A stretch of 64,000 bases of DNA from JBBQER01 sp052148155. Lineage in GTDB: Bacteria > Actinomycetota > Acidimicrobiia > IMCC26256 > PALSA-610. Made by a program: the position numbers and the translations under genes. A model generated the notes under the pieces. The model ran no database searches and had not been told where the DNA came from. It saw nothing but the letters and a program-made list of their open reading frames with translations. Location: assembly GCA_052148155.1 (NCBI GenBank), contig JBKQIY010000153.1, positions 1 through 64,000 of the forward strand, written 5' to 3'. This document shows, piece after piece, positions 38,993 to 46,953 of this stretch (its first letter is position 1; every line of letters begins with the position of its first letter).

Positions 38993-40762
38993 TCAGGCGA
39001 GTTGGGACGCGATGAGGCGGGTGTAGGTCCCGTCTTGGCGGACAAGTTGCTCGTGGGTGCCTGTCTGGGCGACGCAGCCGTGGTCGAGGACGACGATGCG
39101 GTCGGCGGTCCGGATGGTGGAGAGGCGGTGCGCAACGATGAGGGTCGTGCGTCCGTGTCGGAGTCGGCGGGTGGCTTGGCTGATGGCTCGTTCGTTTTCG
39201 CTGTCGAGGTTGGAGACGGGTTCGTCGAGGACGAGGACGGCTGGATCCGCGAGAAAGGCGCGGGCGATGGCGAGCCGTTGGCGTTGTCCGCCGGAGAGTT
39301 GTTGGCCTCGTTCGCCGATGTGGGTGTCGAGTCCGTCGGGTAGTGCCGAGATGAATTCCCACGCTTGTGCCGCTCGTGCTGCTTGTTCGATGTCGTGTTC
39401 GGTGGCGTCGGGTTTTCCGAGGCTGAGGTTGTCTCGGATGGTGGTGTTGAAGAGGTCGACGGTTTGGGGGACGAGGCCGACGAGTGTGTGCAGTTCGTGT
39501 TGGGGAAGGTTTCGGATGTCGGTGTCGCCGATCGTGATCACGCCGTCGGTGAGGTCCGAGAATCTCAACAGCAGGTTGACGCAGGTGGTCTTGCCGGCAC
39601 CGGAGTGGCCGACGAGGGCGACGGTTTCGCCCGGCGCGGCGTTGAACGACACGTCGTCGAGCGCGAGTGGTAGATCGGGGCGGTACCGGAAGCTCACGGA
39701 TCGGTATGCGATTCCGGGACGGTCCGGGATGAACGGAGCGGACGTCGTGACATCGATGACGGTCCGGGGCGTGTCGACGAGCGTGAAGATGCGGCTGCTG
39801 GCCGCGGCGACCGCGCCGAGACCGTTGGCGGCGTCGACGAGTCGGGTGATCGGCCCGAACGACATCGCGGCGATGATCGCGGCGGGTGCGACAAACGTGA
39901 CGGGGAGGTCGTGGTGGGTGACGAGGGCTGCGCCGACGGCGAGCACGGTGAGGATCCCGGCGGTCGTGATGAGTTCGGCCGCGCCGGTTTCGAGGCCGGA
40001 TCTGTTCGCCCGAGCGGTTTGGAGCTGTCGGGCGCGGCGGCTTCGTTCGGCCAGATCGGCGAGAACTGCGCCTTGCGCGCCGAAGGTCACGATCTCGCGC
40101 AGGCCCTGTGTGTCGTCGACGATTTCCGCGCTGAGATCGGCGAGTTCGTCTCGTAGCTGAACGCCCTGCTGTTTGGCACGGTTGTGGAGCCAGACGGGGA
40201 CACTGGCCGCAAGGACGAGGAACGGGAGCACGACGACTGCGAGCTGCCAGCTCAACACGGCCAACGCGACGAACGCGATGACCGGGACGACGGACGCGAC
40301 GATCAGGGTGGAGAACGTCTCGGCGAAGAACCGTTGGATCAGCTCGACGTCGGCCATCGCTGCGCTGCCAAGCTCTCCGGATCGACGCCCGGCCAGACCG
40401 CCGGGGCAGAGCCGTTCGAGGGCTTCGAAGATGCGACCTCGCAGTTCGACCTGCACGTGGTTCGCGACGAACTGGAAACTGATGGATTCCAGCCAGGGCG
40501 TGCGGATCTGGAGGCCGACGATGACGACCATTCCCAGCAGGTAGAACACGAGTCCGGCGTACGATGCGCCGAGTACGGCACGGCTCGCGGCGTAGGCGGC
40601 GATCGCCGCGCCCGCGATGAACAGCACTTGTTGGAAGATGCCGCACGCGATGCCGTATCGCAGGTAGCTGCGCCACGGGCGCGCCAGTTCGGCAACTGCT
40701 CGCAGCGGTCGACGCGCACCTTCGTCTGTACGCGAGGTGGAGGTCGGTGCGGCGGCGGTCAC
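38993..40762 (-). CDS. ABC exporter half-transporter (TMD-NBD), second of a pair
   Basis: A 589-residue fusion of six transmembrane helices and an ATPase. The nucleotide-binding domain has Walker A GHSGAGKTT, signature LSGGQRQR, Walker B VLVLDEPVSNLDSE and H-loop IVAHRLSTI. The membrane part is CydC/MsbA-like (GELGSAAMADVELIQRFFAETFSTLIVASVVPV). Its GTG overlaps the stop of the other half-transporter, so a heterodimer is likely. Because the operon begins with a nickel/cobalt permease, the pair might handle metal-linked or thiol compounds as CydDC does, but this is inference. The 231 bases after its start side towards PhyH contain no recognisable gene. Confidence 0.9.
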   Translation of the reverse strand: MTAAAPTSTSRTDEGARRPLRAVAELARPWRSYLRYGIACGIFQQVLFIAGAAIAAYAASRAVLGASYAGLVFYLLGMVVIVGLQIRTPWLESISFQFVANHVQVELRGRIFEALERLCPGGLAGRRSGELGSAAMADVELIQRFFAETFSTLIVASVVPVIAFVALAVLSWQLAVVVLPFLVLAASVPVWLHNRAKQQGVQLRDELADLSAEIVDDTQGLREIVTFGAQGAVLADLAERSRRARQLQTARANRSGLETGAAELITTAGILTVLAVGAALVTHHDLPVTFVAPAAIIAAMSFGPITRLVDAANGLGAVAAASSRIFTLVDTPRTVIDVTTSAPFIPDRPGIAYRSVSFRYRPDLPLALDDVSFNAAPGETVALVGHSGAGKTTCVNLLLRFSDLTDGVITIGDTDIRNLPQHELHTLVGLVPQTVDLFNTTIRDNLSLGKPDATEHDIEQAARAAQAWEFISALPDGLDTHIGERGQQLSGGQRQRLAIARAFLADPAVLVLDEPVSNLDSENERAISQATRRLRHGRTTLIVAHRLSTIRTADRIVVLDHGCVAQTGTHEQLVRQDGTYTRLIASQLA

Positions 40763-42573
40763 GACGACATCTGCTGGGTCTCGACGAGCTGCGCGAACGC
40801 TCCGTCGATGTCGCGCAGATCGAGGGTTGGGCCGGCCTCGACGACCTGCCCGCGATCGAGGACGATGACCCGATCGGCTCGACGTACCGTCGAGAGCCGA
40901 TGGGCGATGATGATGGTCGTCCGGTCGGCGGTCAGACGTTCGATCGCGTCGGTGATCAGCGCTTCGCTGGCCGCGTCGACACTTGAGGTCGGTTCGTCGA
41001 GCACGAGGATGGGTGCGTCGGCGAGCAACGCCCGCGCGATGGCGAGGCGCTGCCGTTCACCACCGGAGAGTCGCGTGCCGCGCTCACCGACGACGGTGTC
41101 GTAACCGTCTGGGAGTGCGACGATGAAGTCGTGCGCGTTCGCGGCGCGGGCCGCAGCCTCGATCTGGTCGCGTCCGGCGTCGGGACAGGCGAGGAGCAGG
41201 TTGTCGGCGACGCTGCGCCGGAACAGGTACGTGTCCTGAAACGTGACCGCGACCAACGACCGCGTGTCGGCGACCGAGAGCTCGCGCAGGTCGTGACCGC
41301 CGACACGGATCACTCCCGACTGGGGATCGAAGTGACGCAACAACAACGACACGAGCGTCGACTTTCCCGCTCCCGACGACCCGACCAGCGCCACGGTCTC
41401 ACCCGCGGCGACTTCGAAGCTCACACCGGCCAACGCGGCGGTCCGGTCGGCCTGGTACGCGAAACGGACGTTGTCGAACGTCACCGACGGACAGAGCGTC
41501 ACCCGGTCTATCCGCACCGGTCGGGCCGGCTCGACCACCTCGGGTGTCGCGTCGAGCAGCTCGATGACGCCGTTCGCGGCGGCGACCGCCTGATATGCGC
41601 TTGGGAACGCGGCTTGAAGTTCTCCCAACGGACGGAAACACTCCCGCGCCAACAACAAGATGGCGATCAGCCCGGAACCGGCGACCGCATGATGGGTCGT
41701 ACGCAACGTTGCGAGCGCGACGCCGAGCACGGTGCCGGCGGCCATGCCCATGCTGACGAATCCGATGTGCATGTTGGCCAAGCCACCCAGCGACGTCGCG
41801 TCCGCGGAGACGTCTTCGCACCGTTCGGCGAGCTGATGGCCCCAGCGTTCGCTGGCGTTGAACGCTTTGAGCGTCACCATTCCTTGAATCGCGTCCAGGT
41901 ACTCCGACGCCAGGCGACTCAGGCTTGCCGAGAACTGCTGACCTGCCTCACCGAATGCCCTCGCGGTCAGCACCGGCGCAGCCGGCACGACCAGCGCGGC
42001 GGCCAACATGACCAACGCCGCGAAAGGGTCCAGCACCGCGACCCACACGACCAGCGCGACGATCGTCACGATCGACGCCCAGGCGAGCGGAACGAACTCG
42101 CCGTAATAGACGCCGAGACGCTCGACGCCATCGACGATGGCCGTCTCTACCGCCCCGGTGCGGCGGCGCATCAGGTAGCCCGGCCCGAGCTCGACGAGCC
42201 GGCCCCACAACTGTGCTCGTAACGTTTCGCTGATCGCCGACGCCGACGTCGCCGCATGACGGTTGCGCAACCATACGAACACCACCCGCAGGCCGCTCAG
42301 CACGACGATGGCGACGACCGAGGACACGATCATGCCGTGTCGGTGCAGGACGTCGTCGAAGATGCGTGCGATCAGCAACGCTTGCGCGACGCGCGTCACG
42401 GTCACCGCCAAGCCGAGCGTCGCGGTCGCCGACATCGACGTCCGGAACGGCCTCCCCAACTCGCGGATGCGTTTCCCGGTCAGCCGCAGGCCGCCACGCG
42501 CGAGCTCGTCGGCCGCCGACGCGTCGGTCGGCGCGGCAGCGGCCTCGAACGCCGGGACGGTGTGTTCGCTCAC
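40759..42573 (-). CDS. ABC exporter half-transporter (TMD-NBD), first of a pair
   Basis: A 604-residue type IV ABC exporter half with six helices. The ATPase domain has Walker A GSSGAGKST, signature LSGGERQR, Walker B ILVLDEPTSSVD and IIIAHRLSTV. The N-terminal 45 residues are a polar Ala-rich arm ahead of the first helix. GTG 42573 was chosen because it overlaps the stop of the NiCoT gene (GTGA) and everything upstream in frame lies inside that gene. It forms a three-gene operon NiCoT-ABC-ABC with 4-base overlaps at both junctions, which points to tightly matched expression. The substrate is unknown. Confidence 0.92.
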   Translation of the reverse strand: MSEHTVPAFEAAAAPTDASAADELARGGLRLTGKRIRELGRPFRTSMSATATLGLAVTVTRVAQALLIARIFDDVLHRHGMIVSSVVAIVVLSGLRVVFVWLRNRHAATSASAISETLRAQLWGRLVELGPGYLMRRRTGAVETAIVDGVERLGVYYGEFVPLAWASIVTIVALVVWVAVLDPFAALVMLAAALVVPAAPVLTARAFGEAGQQFSASLSRLASEYLDAIQGMVTLKAFNASERWGHQLAERCEDVSADATSLGGLANMHIGFVSMGMAAGTVLGVALATLRTTHHAVAGSGLIAILLLARECFRPLGELQAAFPSAYQAVAAANGVIELLDATPEVVEPARPVRIDRVTLCPSVTFDNVRFAYQADRTAALAGVSFEVAAGETVALVGSSGAGKSTLVSLLLRHFDPQSGVIRVGGHDLRELSVADTRSLVAVTFQDTYLFRRSVADNLLLACPDAGRDQIEAAARAANAHDFIVALPDGYDTVVGERGTRLSGGERQRLAIARALLADAPILVLDEPTSSVDAASEALITDAIERLTADRTTIIIAHRLSTVRRADRVIVLDRGQVVEAGPTLDLRDIDGAFAQLVETQQMSS

Positions 42574-43736
42574 GCCTTGGACTGCTCCCGCGCCGTGCCG
42601 GCGTCGCTCACCGCGACCGACGACGCGAACGGGTCGACGGTGAGGTTGGCGCCGTACTTGTCCTCGAAATGGAAGAACCGGTACGACAACACGGCGAGCA
42701 CCCACAGGACGACGAACGACCCGACGATCAGATAGCCGAGTTTCTCGAAGTCGAGGCGGTTGAGGTCAAGCCACACGCGCCCGTGCCAGTGGGCCGTCGT
42801 CGACAGGACCTGGAACACCTCGATCGTGCCGACGCCCATCGCGACGAACACTCCCAACGCCACCGTGGCCATGTTGTAATAGACCTTGCGGAACGGACTG
42901 AGGAACGCCCACCCGTAGGCCTGGGACATCACGACACCGTCGGTGAGGTCCATCATCGTCATACCGGCGGTGAACAGCAACGGCAGAGCTATCACCGCCG
43001 GCCACGGCAGGTCTTTGCCGCCGAGGTGTCCGCTTGCCGCGCCGGCGGTCAGCGCTAACACGCCGACTTGCGTCGCGGTGTCGAAACCCAAACCGAAGAG
43101 GACGCCGACCGGATACATCTGCCACGAGTCGGACACGAAGCGACGCCAACGACTCCCCATGATGCGGTTGATGAAACCGCGCTGCATCATGAGGTCGTCG
43201 AGCTCTTCTTGCTTGTACGTTCCGGTCTTTGCCTTCTTCCACACGTCTATCAGGCCCGTGAGGATGAACAAGTCCAAGATCGCGATCGCGAACAGGAACG
43301 TTCCCGACACGAGCGAACCGATGTTGCCGCCGTCGGCTTCGAGTTGCGGAATGCGCTTCGACACCGTCGCCGCGGCGATCGCGATTGCGACCGACAAACC
43401 GATCACGATCGTCGAGTGCCCTAACGCGAAGAAGTAGCCGACACCGAGCCGCTTCTTGCCGCGCTGCATGAGATAGCGCGTCGTGTCATCGATCGCGGAG
43501 ATATGATCGGCGTCGAACGCGTGCCGGACGCCGAACCCGAACGCCAGACTCCCCCCTGCCGCGTAGGCCGGCCCGTAATGGTGCTGATAGTGGAAGAACG
43601 TCACCCACGCGACAATCGCCAACGCGGCCGCGGAGCCGTACATCGCGACCAACCGTCTGCCTTCGTGGCGGTCGAACCGGAACGGCTTCGGGCCGACCTG
43701 ATCGGACCCGACCCCCGTCGACGCCCCGTCGCTCAC
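42570..43736 (-). CDS. Nickel/cobalt transporter, NiCoT family
   Basis: A 388-residue secondary transporter for Ni2+ and/or Co2+ with eight membrane segments. The NiCoT signature HAFDADHISAIDD in helix II is intact (His and Asp bind metal), LGHSTIVIGLSV is the second motif, and LFGLGFDTATQVGVL is the third, where Q replaces the usual E of LGFDTATE. GTG 43736 has GGGAGG 8 bases upstream. The longer in-frame sequence upstream is Arg-rich and noncoding in appearance. A Nur-box-like palindrome lies 74-90 bases upstream. It heads the operon with two ABC half-exporters. Nickel would serve urease, hydrogenase or Ni-SOD; cobalt would serve B12, used by the mutase at 60 kb. Confidence 0.93.
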   Translation of the reverse strand: MSDGASTGVGSDQVGPKPFRFDRHEGRRLVAMYGSAAALAIVAWVTFFHYQHHYGPAYAAGGSLAFGFGVRHAFDADHISAIDDTTRYLMQRGKKRLGVGYFFALGHSTIVIGLSVAIAIAAATVSKRIPQLEADGGNIGSLVSGTFLFAIAILDLFILTGLIDVWKKAKTGTYKQEELDDLMMQRGFINRIMGSRWRRFVSDSWQMYPVGVLFGLGFDTATQVGVLALTAGAASGHLGGKDLPWPAVIALPLLFTAGMTMMDLTDGVVMSQAYGWAFLSPFRKVYYNMATVALGVFVAMGVGTIEVFQVLSTTAHWHGRVWLDLNRLDFEKLGYLIVGSFVVLWVLAVLSYRFFHFEDKYGANLTVDPFASSVAVSDAGTAREQSKA

Positions 43737-43809
43737 GCTGCGTGCCTCCCACGATGAGCCGCCACGAACGATGCGCCCCAGGCCCCGCCGACCTGCGACT
43801 CGGTCTGAC

Positions 43810-43826
43810 TTGCGACGAGGTCGCAA
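43810..43826. promoter_or_regulatory. Nur-box-like palindrome upstream of the Ni/Co transporter
   Basis: TTGCGA-CGAGG-TCGCAA is a perfect 17-base inverted repeat. The form TTGCnn-N5-nnGCAA is that described for the Streptomyces nickel regulator Nur, a Fur-family repressor of nickel uptake genes. It stands 74-90 bases before the NiCoT start on the minus strand. Confidence 0.6.
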
Positions 43827-44078
43827 TTGGGCGTCGGTAGCCTTCTTCGGCGCCCGACCGGCGCGTGGATGACCTTCTCGGCCGATGCTGCGAGGCCGGT
43901 TCAAGATGTCGCGGGGCCTTCGACGGCCTGGGCCGGCGTGACCGGAAGTCGACCGAACGTACCCCGGTCGCACCTCTGTGCGCTCGACGACCTGCCGAGA
44001 CGGCGGCCAGGACACAACCTGGTCCAAAACGCGCACCGTTCCTCACGGCAGACCAACACCAGAAGGTGCTTGCGGGCA

Positions 44079-44100
44079 CACGGCGAGCAACACCGCCGTG
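44079..44100. other. 7-bp perfect hairpin in the NiCoT / glycosylase intergenic region
   Basis: CACGGCG (44079-44085) and CGCCGTG (44094-44100) form a perfect stem around 8 bases. It lies in the 419-base gap between the divergent NiCoT and DNA-glycosylase genes. On the minus strand it is followed by CCCGCAAG. No poly-T follows. Apart from this and the palindrome at 43810, the gap holds no gene I can support. Confidence 0.35.
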
Positions 44101-44155
44101 CTTCGCGTCGATGACGGGACGGACCTCGGGGCACAGACCGCGCGGTGATAGACCG

Positions 44156-45097
44156 ATGACGGTGCCGGCAGGAGAACAGCGAACGATTCCGACGCGCCTT
44201 CCCGTCGATCTCGGTCTGACGCTCGGCCCGTTGCGGCACGGAGGCCGACGCGATCCGTGTCTGCGGGTCGGCCCGGGTGCCGTGTGGCGCGCGACCGACA
44301 CTGCGGGCGGACCCGCGACGGTCCATCTGCACAGCGCCGCGCCGACCATCATTGTCGCGACTGCGTGGGGACCGGGCGCTGAGTGCGCGCTTGATGAGGC
44401 ACGGGACCTTGTCGGCGCAGACGATGTCGCGCCCTCGTTGGCGGGTGTGCATCCCGTGGTCACCGAGCTCGCCCGACGATTGGTGGGCTTGCGTATCGGC
44501 CGAACGGGTGCCGTGCTCGACGCGCTGGTCCCGGTCGTCCTCGCGCAACGGGTGATCGGCGCCGAGGCAAGTGACGCCTACCGTGCGATGGTGCGGGCCG
44601 CGGGCCGCGAGGCACCGGTCGCCGGTTCGGTGAGCGACCCGAACGCTTCGCGGATGCTGCTACCCCCGAAGGCGGGCTGGCTTGCGACGACTCCGTCGTG
44701 GACATTTCATCGTTGGGGCGTCGAAGCGAAGCGAGCGACGACCATCACGACCGCGGCTGCTCACGCACACAGACTCGACGAACTCCCGCAGCTCCCGCTC
44801 GACGAGGCACGTCGCCGGCTCGCGGCACTTCCGGGCGTCGGGCCCTGGACCACCAATACCGTCGCGATGCTCGCCCTCGGCGACCCAGACGCGGTCGCGG
44901 TCGGCGACTACTGGCTCAAGCATGTTGTCAGCTTCGCGTTGACCGGCGAAGCTCGCGGTACCGACGAACGCATGCTCGAGTTGCTCGAACCTTGGCGGGG
45001 CCAACGCGGTCGGGTATGTCGCCTGCTGTTGCATGGCGCACCCCGAGTCCCACGTTTCGGGCCCCGACTGCCACGACGCAATCTCGCAAGACATTGA
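44156..45097 (+). CDS. AlkA-like DNA-3-methyladenine glycosylase (HhH-GPD)
   Basis: A 313-residue base-excision-repair enzyme removing alkylated purines. The helix-hairpin-helix LAALPGVGPWTTNTVAMLALG is followed by the catalytic aspartate in VGDYWLKHVVSF. VVLAQRVIGAEASDAYRAMVRAAG matches the glycosylase core, and the N-terminal 110 residues form the AlkA-type beta domain. No methyltransferase (Ada) domain is attached. ATG 44156 was chosen as the first start giving a normal N-terminus. A longer frame back to 43865 is Arg/Cys-rich and unlike a protein. The P450 gene follows after 151 bases with its own promoter. Confidence 0.88.
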   Translation: MTVPAGEQRTIPTRLPVDLGLTLGPLRHGGRRDPCLRVGPGAVWRATDTAGGPATVHLHSAAPTIIVATAWGPGAECALDEARDLVGADDVAPSLAGVHPVVTELARRLVGLRIGRTGAVLDALVPVVLAQRVIGAEASDAYRAMVRAAGREAPVAGSVSDPNASRMLLPPKAGWLATTPSWTFHRWGVEAKRATTITTAAAHAHRLDELPQLPLDEARRRLAALPGVGPWTTNTVAMLALGDPDAVAVGDYWLKHVVSFALTGEARGTDERMLELLEPWRGQRGRVCRLLLHGAPRVPRFGPRLPRRNLARH

Positions 45098-45236
45098 GCC
45101 CCGGAGCGACGATCGACGCGGCGGTGACCGGACCGACTCCGACCACCGACGCCAACGCGGCCGTTCATGGCGGCCTGCGCGCAAAGATCTTCGCGAGTGC
45201 TGCTCGCGTCCGGTCAGGTCGAGGAAGTGTGAGACG

Positions 45237-45242
45237 TACGAT
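45237..45242 (+). promoter_or_regulatory. -10 element of a leaderless promoter (P450 gene)
   Basis: TACGAT ends 6 bases before GTG 45249, and no ribosome-binding site is present. The spacing places transcription start at the start codon. Confidence 0.6.
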
Positions 45243-45248
45243 CTCGCG

Positions 45249-46373
45249 GTGAGTTCGGTGCATGATCCGTTCGCTCGTGAGCACCTCGATGATCCGTATC
45301 CGTTCTATGCAACGTTGCGGGCGCGTCCGGAGGACCTGATCGAGATCCCGAGTCGGGGTGTCGTGGTTGCGGCACGCCATGAGGTCGCACGGTCGGTGTT
45401 GCGAGATCACGACACGTTCCGTTCCGGGTTGGGTGTGCAGTGGATCCCGGTCGACGAGGCCGCTCTCCGAGCCACGTTCATCGAGAACGACCCGCCCGCG
45501 CACACTCGGGTGCGGCGCGCGGTGCAGCGGTGGTGCACACCACGGGCGGTCGCCGAGCTGTCTGATGTCGTCGACGACGTCGTGCGAGATCTCGTTGCGC
45601 GGTTCGTCGACGAAGGCGGCGGCGACGTGATGTCCGCACTTGCCCGTCCCGTCCCGATCCGGGTGATGAGCGAGTGGCTCGGAATCGAGTTGCCCGACGA
45701 AGCAGCCGCATGGGCTGACGCGTCGTTCCGGCTCGGTGCGCCCGACCCTCCGCCCGACACCGCCGAACGTTTCGCGGGGTTGTTGTCTTGGGCGTTCGGG
45801 GAAGGATTCTCGAACGTTCGACCGGGTGGTTTCGCCGAGGCGATCCTCGCCGGCGGCGACGTCGGTGGACTTCGCGACGACGAACCGTTCATCGCGCTGG
45901 CGTCGATCATCATCGCCGGTCTCGACACCACTGTGCATCTGATCGGGAACGGCATCGCCGCGCTGGCCGCCCACCGTGATCAGTTCGAGTGTCTGCTCGA
46001 CGATCCGGCCGGTCGCGCGTCGCCAACCGTTGAGGAAGTGCTCCGTTTCGATTCCCCGGTCCGGTTCTTCCTGCGACGCACCGATGACGGCGCAACGATC
46101 GTGGTGCTGTACGGATCAGCCAATCGTGACGACCGCGTCTTTGCAGATCCGGACCGGTTCGACATCGACCGGGACGCTTCCGCGCACCTGGCGTTCGGCT
46201 CAGGCATCCATCTGTGTTTGGGCGCACCCCTCGCACGCCTCGAAGGTGCCGCCGTGTTCGCCAGCCTTGGCGAACATGTCGGCTCCATCGACATCATGAC
46301 CGGAGCCGCACGAACTGACTCCGTCGCGATCCGCGGCTTCTCCACGCTTCCCGTCACCGTCGAACGCCGCTAA
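45249..46373 (+). CDS. Cytochrome P450
   Basis: A 374-residue P450, somewhat short for the family because the N-terminus begins directly at the DPYPFYATLRA region. The heme loop is FGSGIHLCLGAPLARLEG, the I-helix IIIAGLDTTVHLIGN (acid-alcohol pair D-T), and the ExxR is in VEEVLRFDSP. FIENDPPAHTRVRRAVQRWCTPR is the C-helix block. It belongs to the soluble bacterial class that takes electrons from ferredoxin; no redox partner is adjacent. The GTG start follows a leaderless promoter. The alternative upstream reading overlaps the glycosylase end and is unlikely. The substrate is unknown, and it shows no operon link to a pathway. Confidence 0.94.
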   Translation: MSSVHDPFAREHLDDPYPFYATLRARPEDLIEIPSRGVVVAARHEVARSVLRDHDTFRSGLGVQWIPVDEAALRATFIENDPPAHTRVRRAVQRWCTPRAVAELSDVVDDVVRDLVARFVDEGGGDVMSALARPVPIRVMSEWLGIELPDEAAAWADASFRLGAPDPPPDTAERFAGLLSWAFGEGFSNVRPGGFAEAILAGGDVGGLRDDEPFIALASIIIAGLDTTVHLIGNGIAALAAHRDQFECLLDDPAGRASPTVEEVLRFDSPVRFFLRRTDDGATIVVLYGSANRDDRVFADPDRFDIDRDASAHLAFGSGIHLCLGAPLARLEGAAVFASLGEHVGSIDIMTGAARTDSVAIRGFSTLPVTVERR

Positions 46374-46953
46374 AGCACCGCGCAACCTCGGTGTTCGGGG
46401 ACCTCTGGTGCGGTCCGACGCGAATGGCCCGCCGCCGCGCCACGACGCCGTCGACGCCGCGCCTGATCCTCGGCGCCCGCGGTGTCATCGCGTTAGTTCG
46501 AAACGACCCGCGCGCGGGCACGTTCGTCCAACCCTCGGTCGACCTCGAGACCGAGTTCGTATCCCGGTCGTCGTGTTCGGAGACGCTTCGTGGCACCCAA
46601 CGCGATGCGACGCGCACGACCGGAAGCGTTGTGGATCGTCTGTGGACGTCCCGAACGTTCGCTCACCACGCCACGGTCGTTGCGAGGCCGTCGACCCGCG
46701 TCGAGGTGTTCCCGGATGGTCAGCGGCGAGGCTGGGCACGTGGGCGTCGACGTCGGTTCGGTTGGTTCGGTCGGTGGCGCCTGGCCGGTTCGGCCGGATG
46801 GGTCGCGACGGTGATGGCTGTGCGGCGGATGTGGATCGTCGGGACGATGTCGCGGTGGGAGTGGTCGTGCGCTGATCGGGGCCTGGTTCGTTCTAGGTTG
46901 TCGCCGGTCGGTGTGTGCGCCGTTCGTTGTGGCGTGGAGTGGAGGACCTGGTT
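46374..46953. other. 580 bases without a convincing gene
   Basis: All open frames here are Arg- and Trp-rich in the manner of GC-rich shadow translation, and none has a ribosome site, signal peptide or family motif. It separates the P450 from a block of exported proteins. The last part (46900-46953) is probably the leader of the phosphoesterase, with GGAGG at 46941-46945. Confidence 0.5.

Noticed and set aside
43980..44110. Cobalamin riboswitch upstream of the Ni/Co transporter
   Set aside because: On the minus strand a hairpin is followed by CCCGCAAG, reminiscent of the riboswitch core, but the GCCACTG box and the AGGGAA-GGTG context are missing. A covariance-model search (RF00174) would decide.
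43865..44155. N-terminal extension of the DNA glycosylase to 43865
   Set aside because: The added 97 residues are Arg/Cys-rich without structure, and family members begin near ATG 44156.
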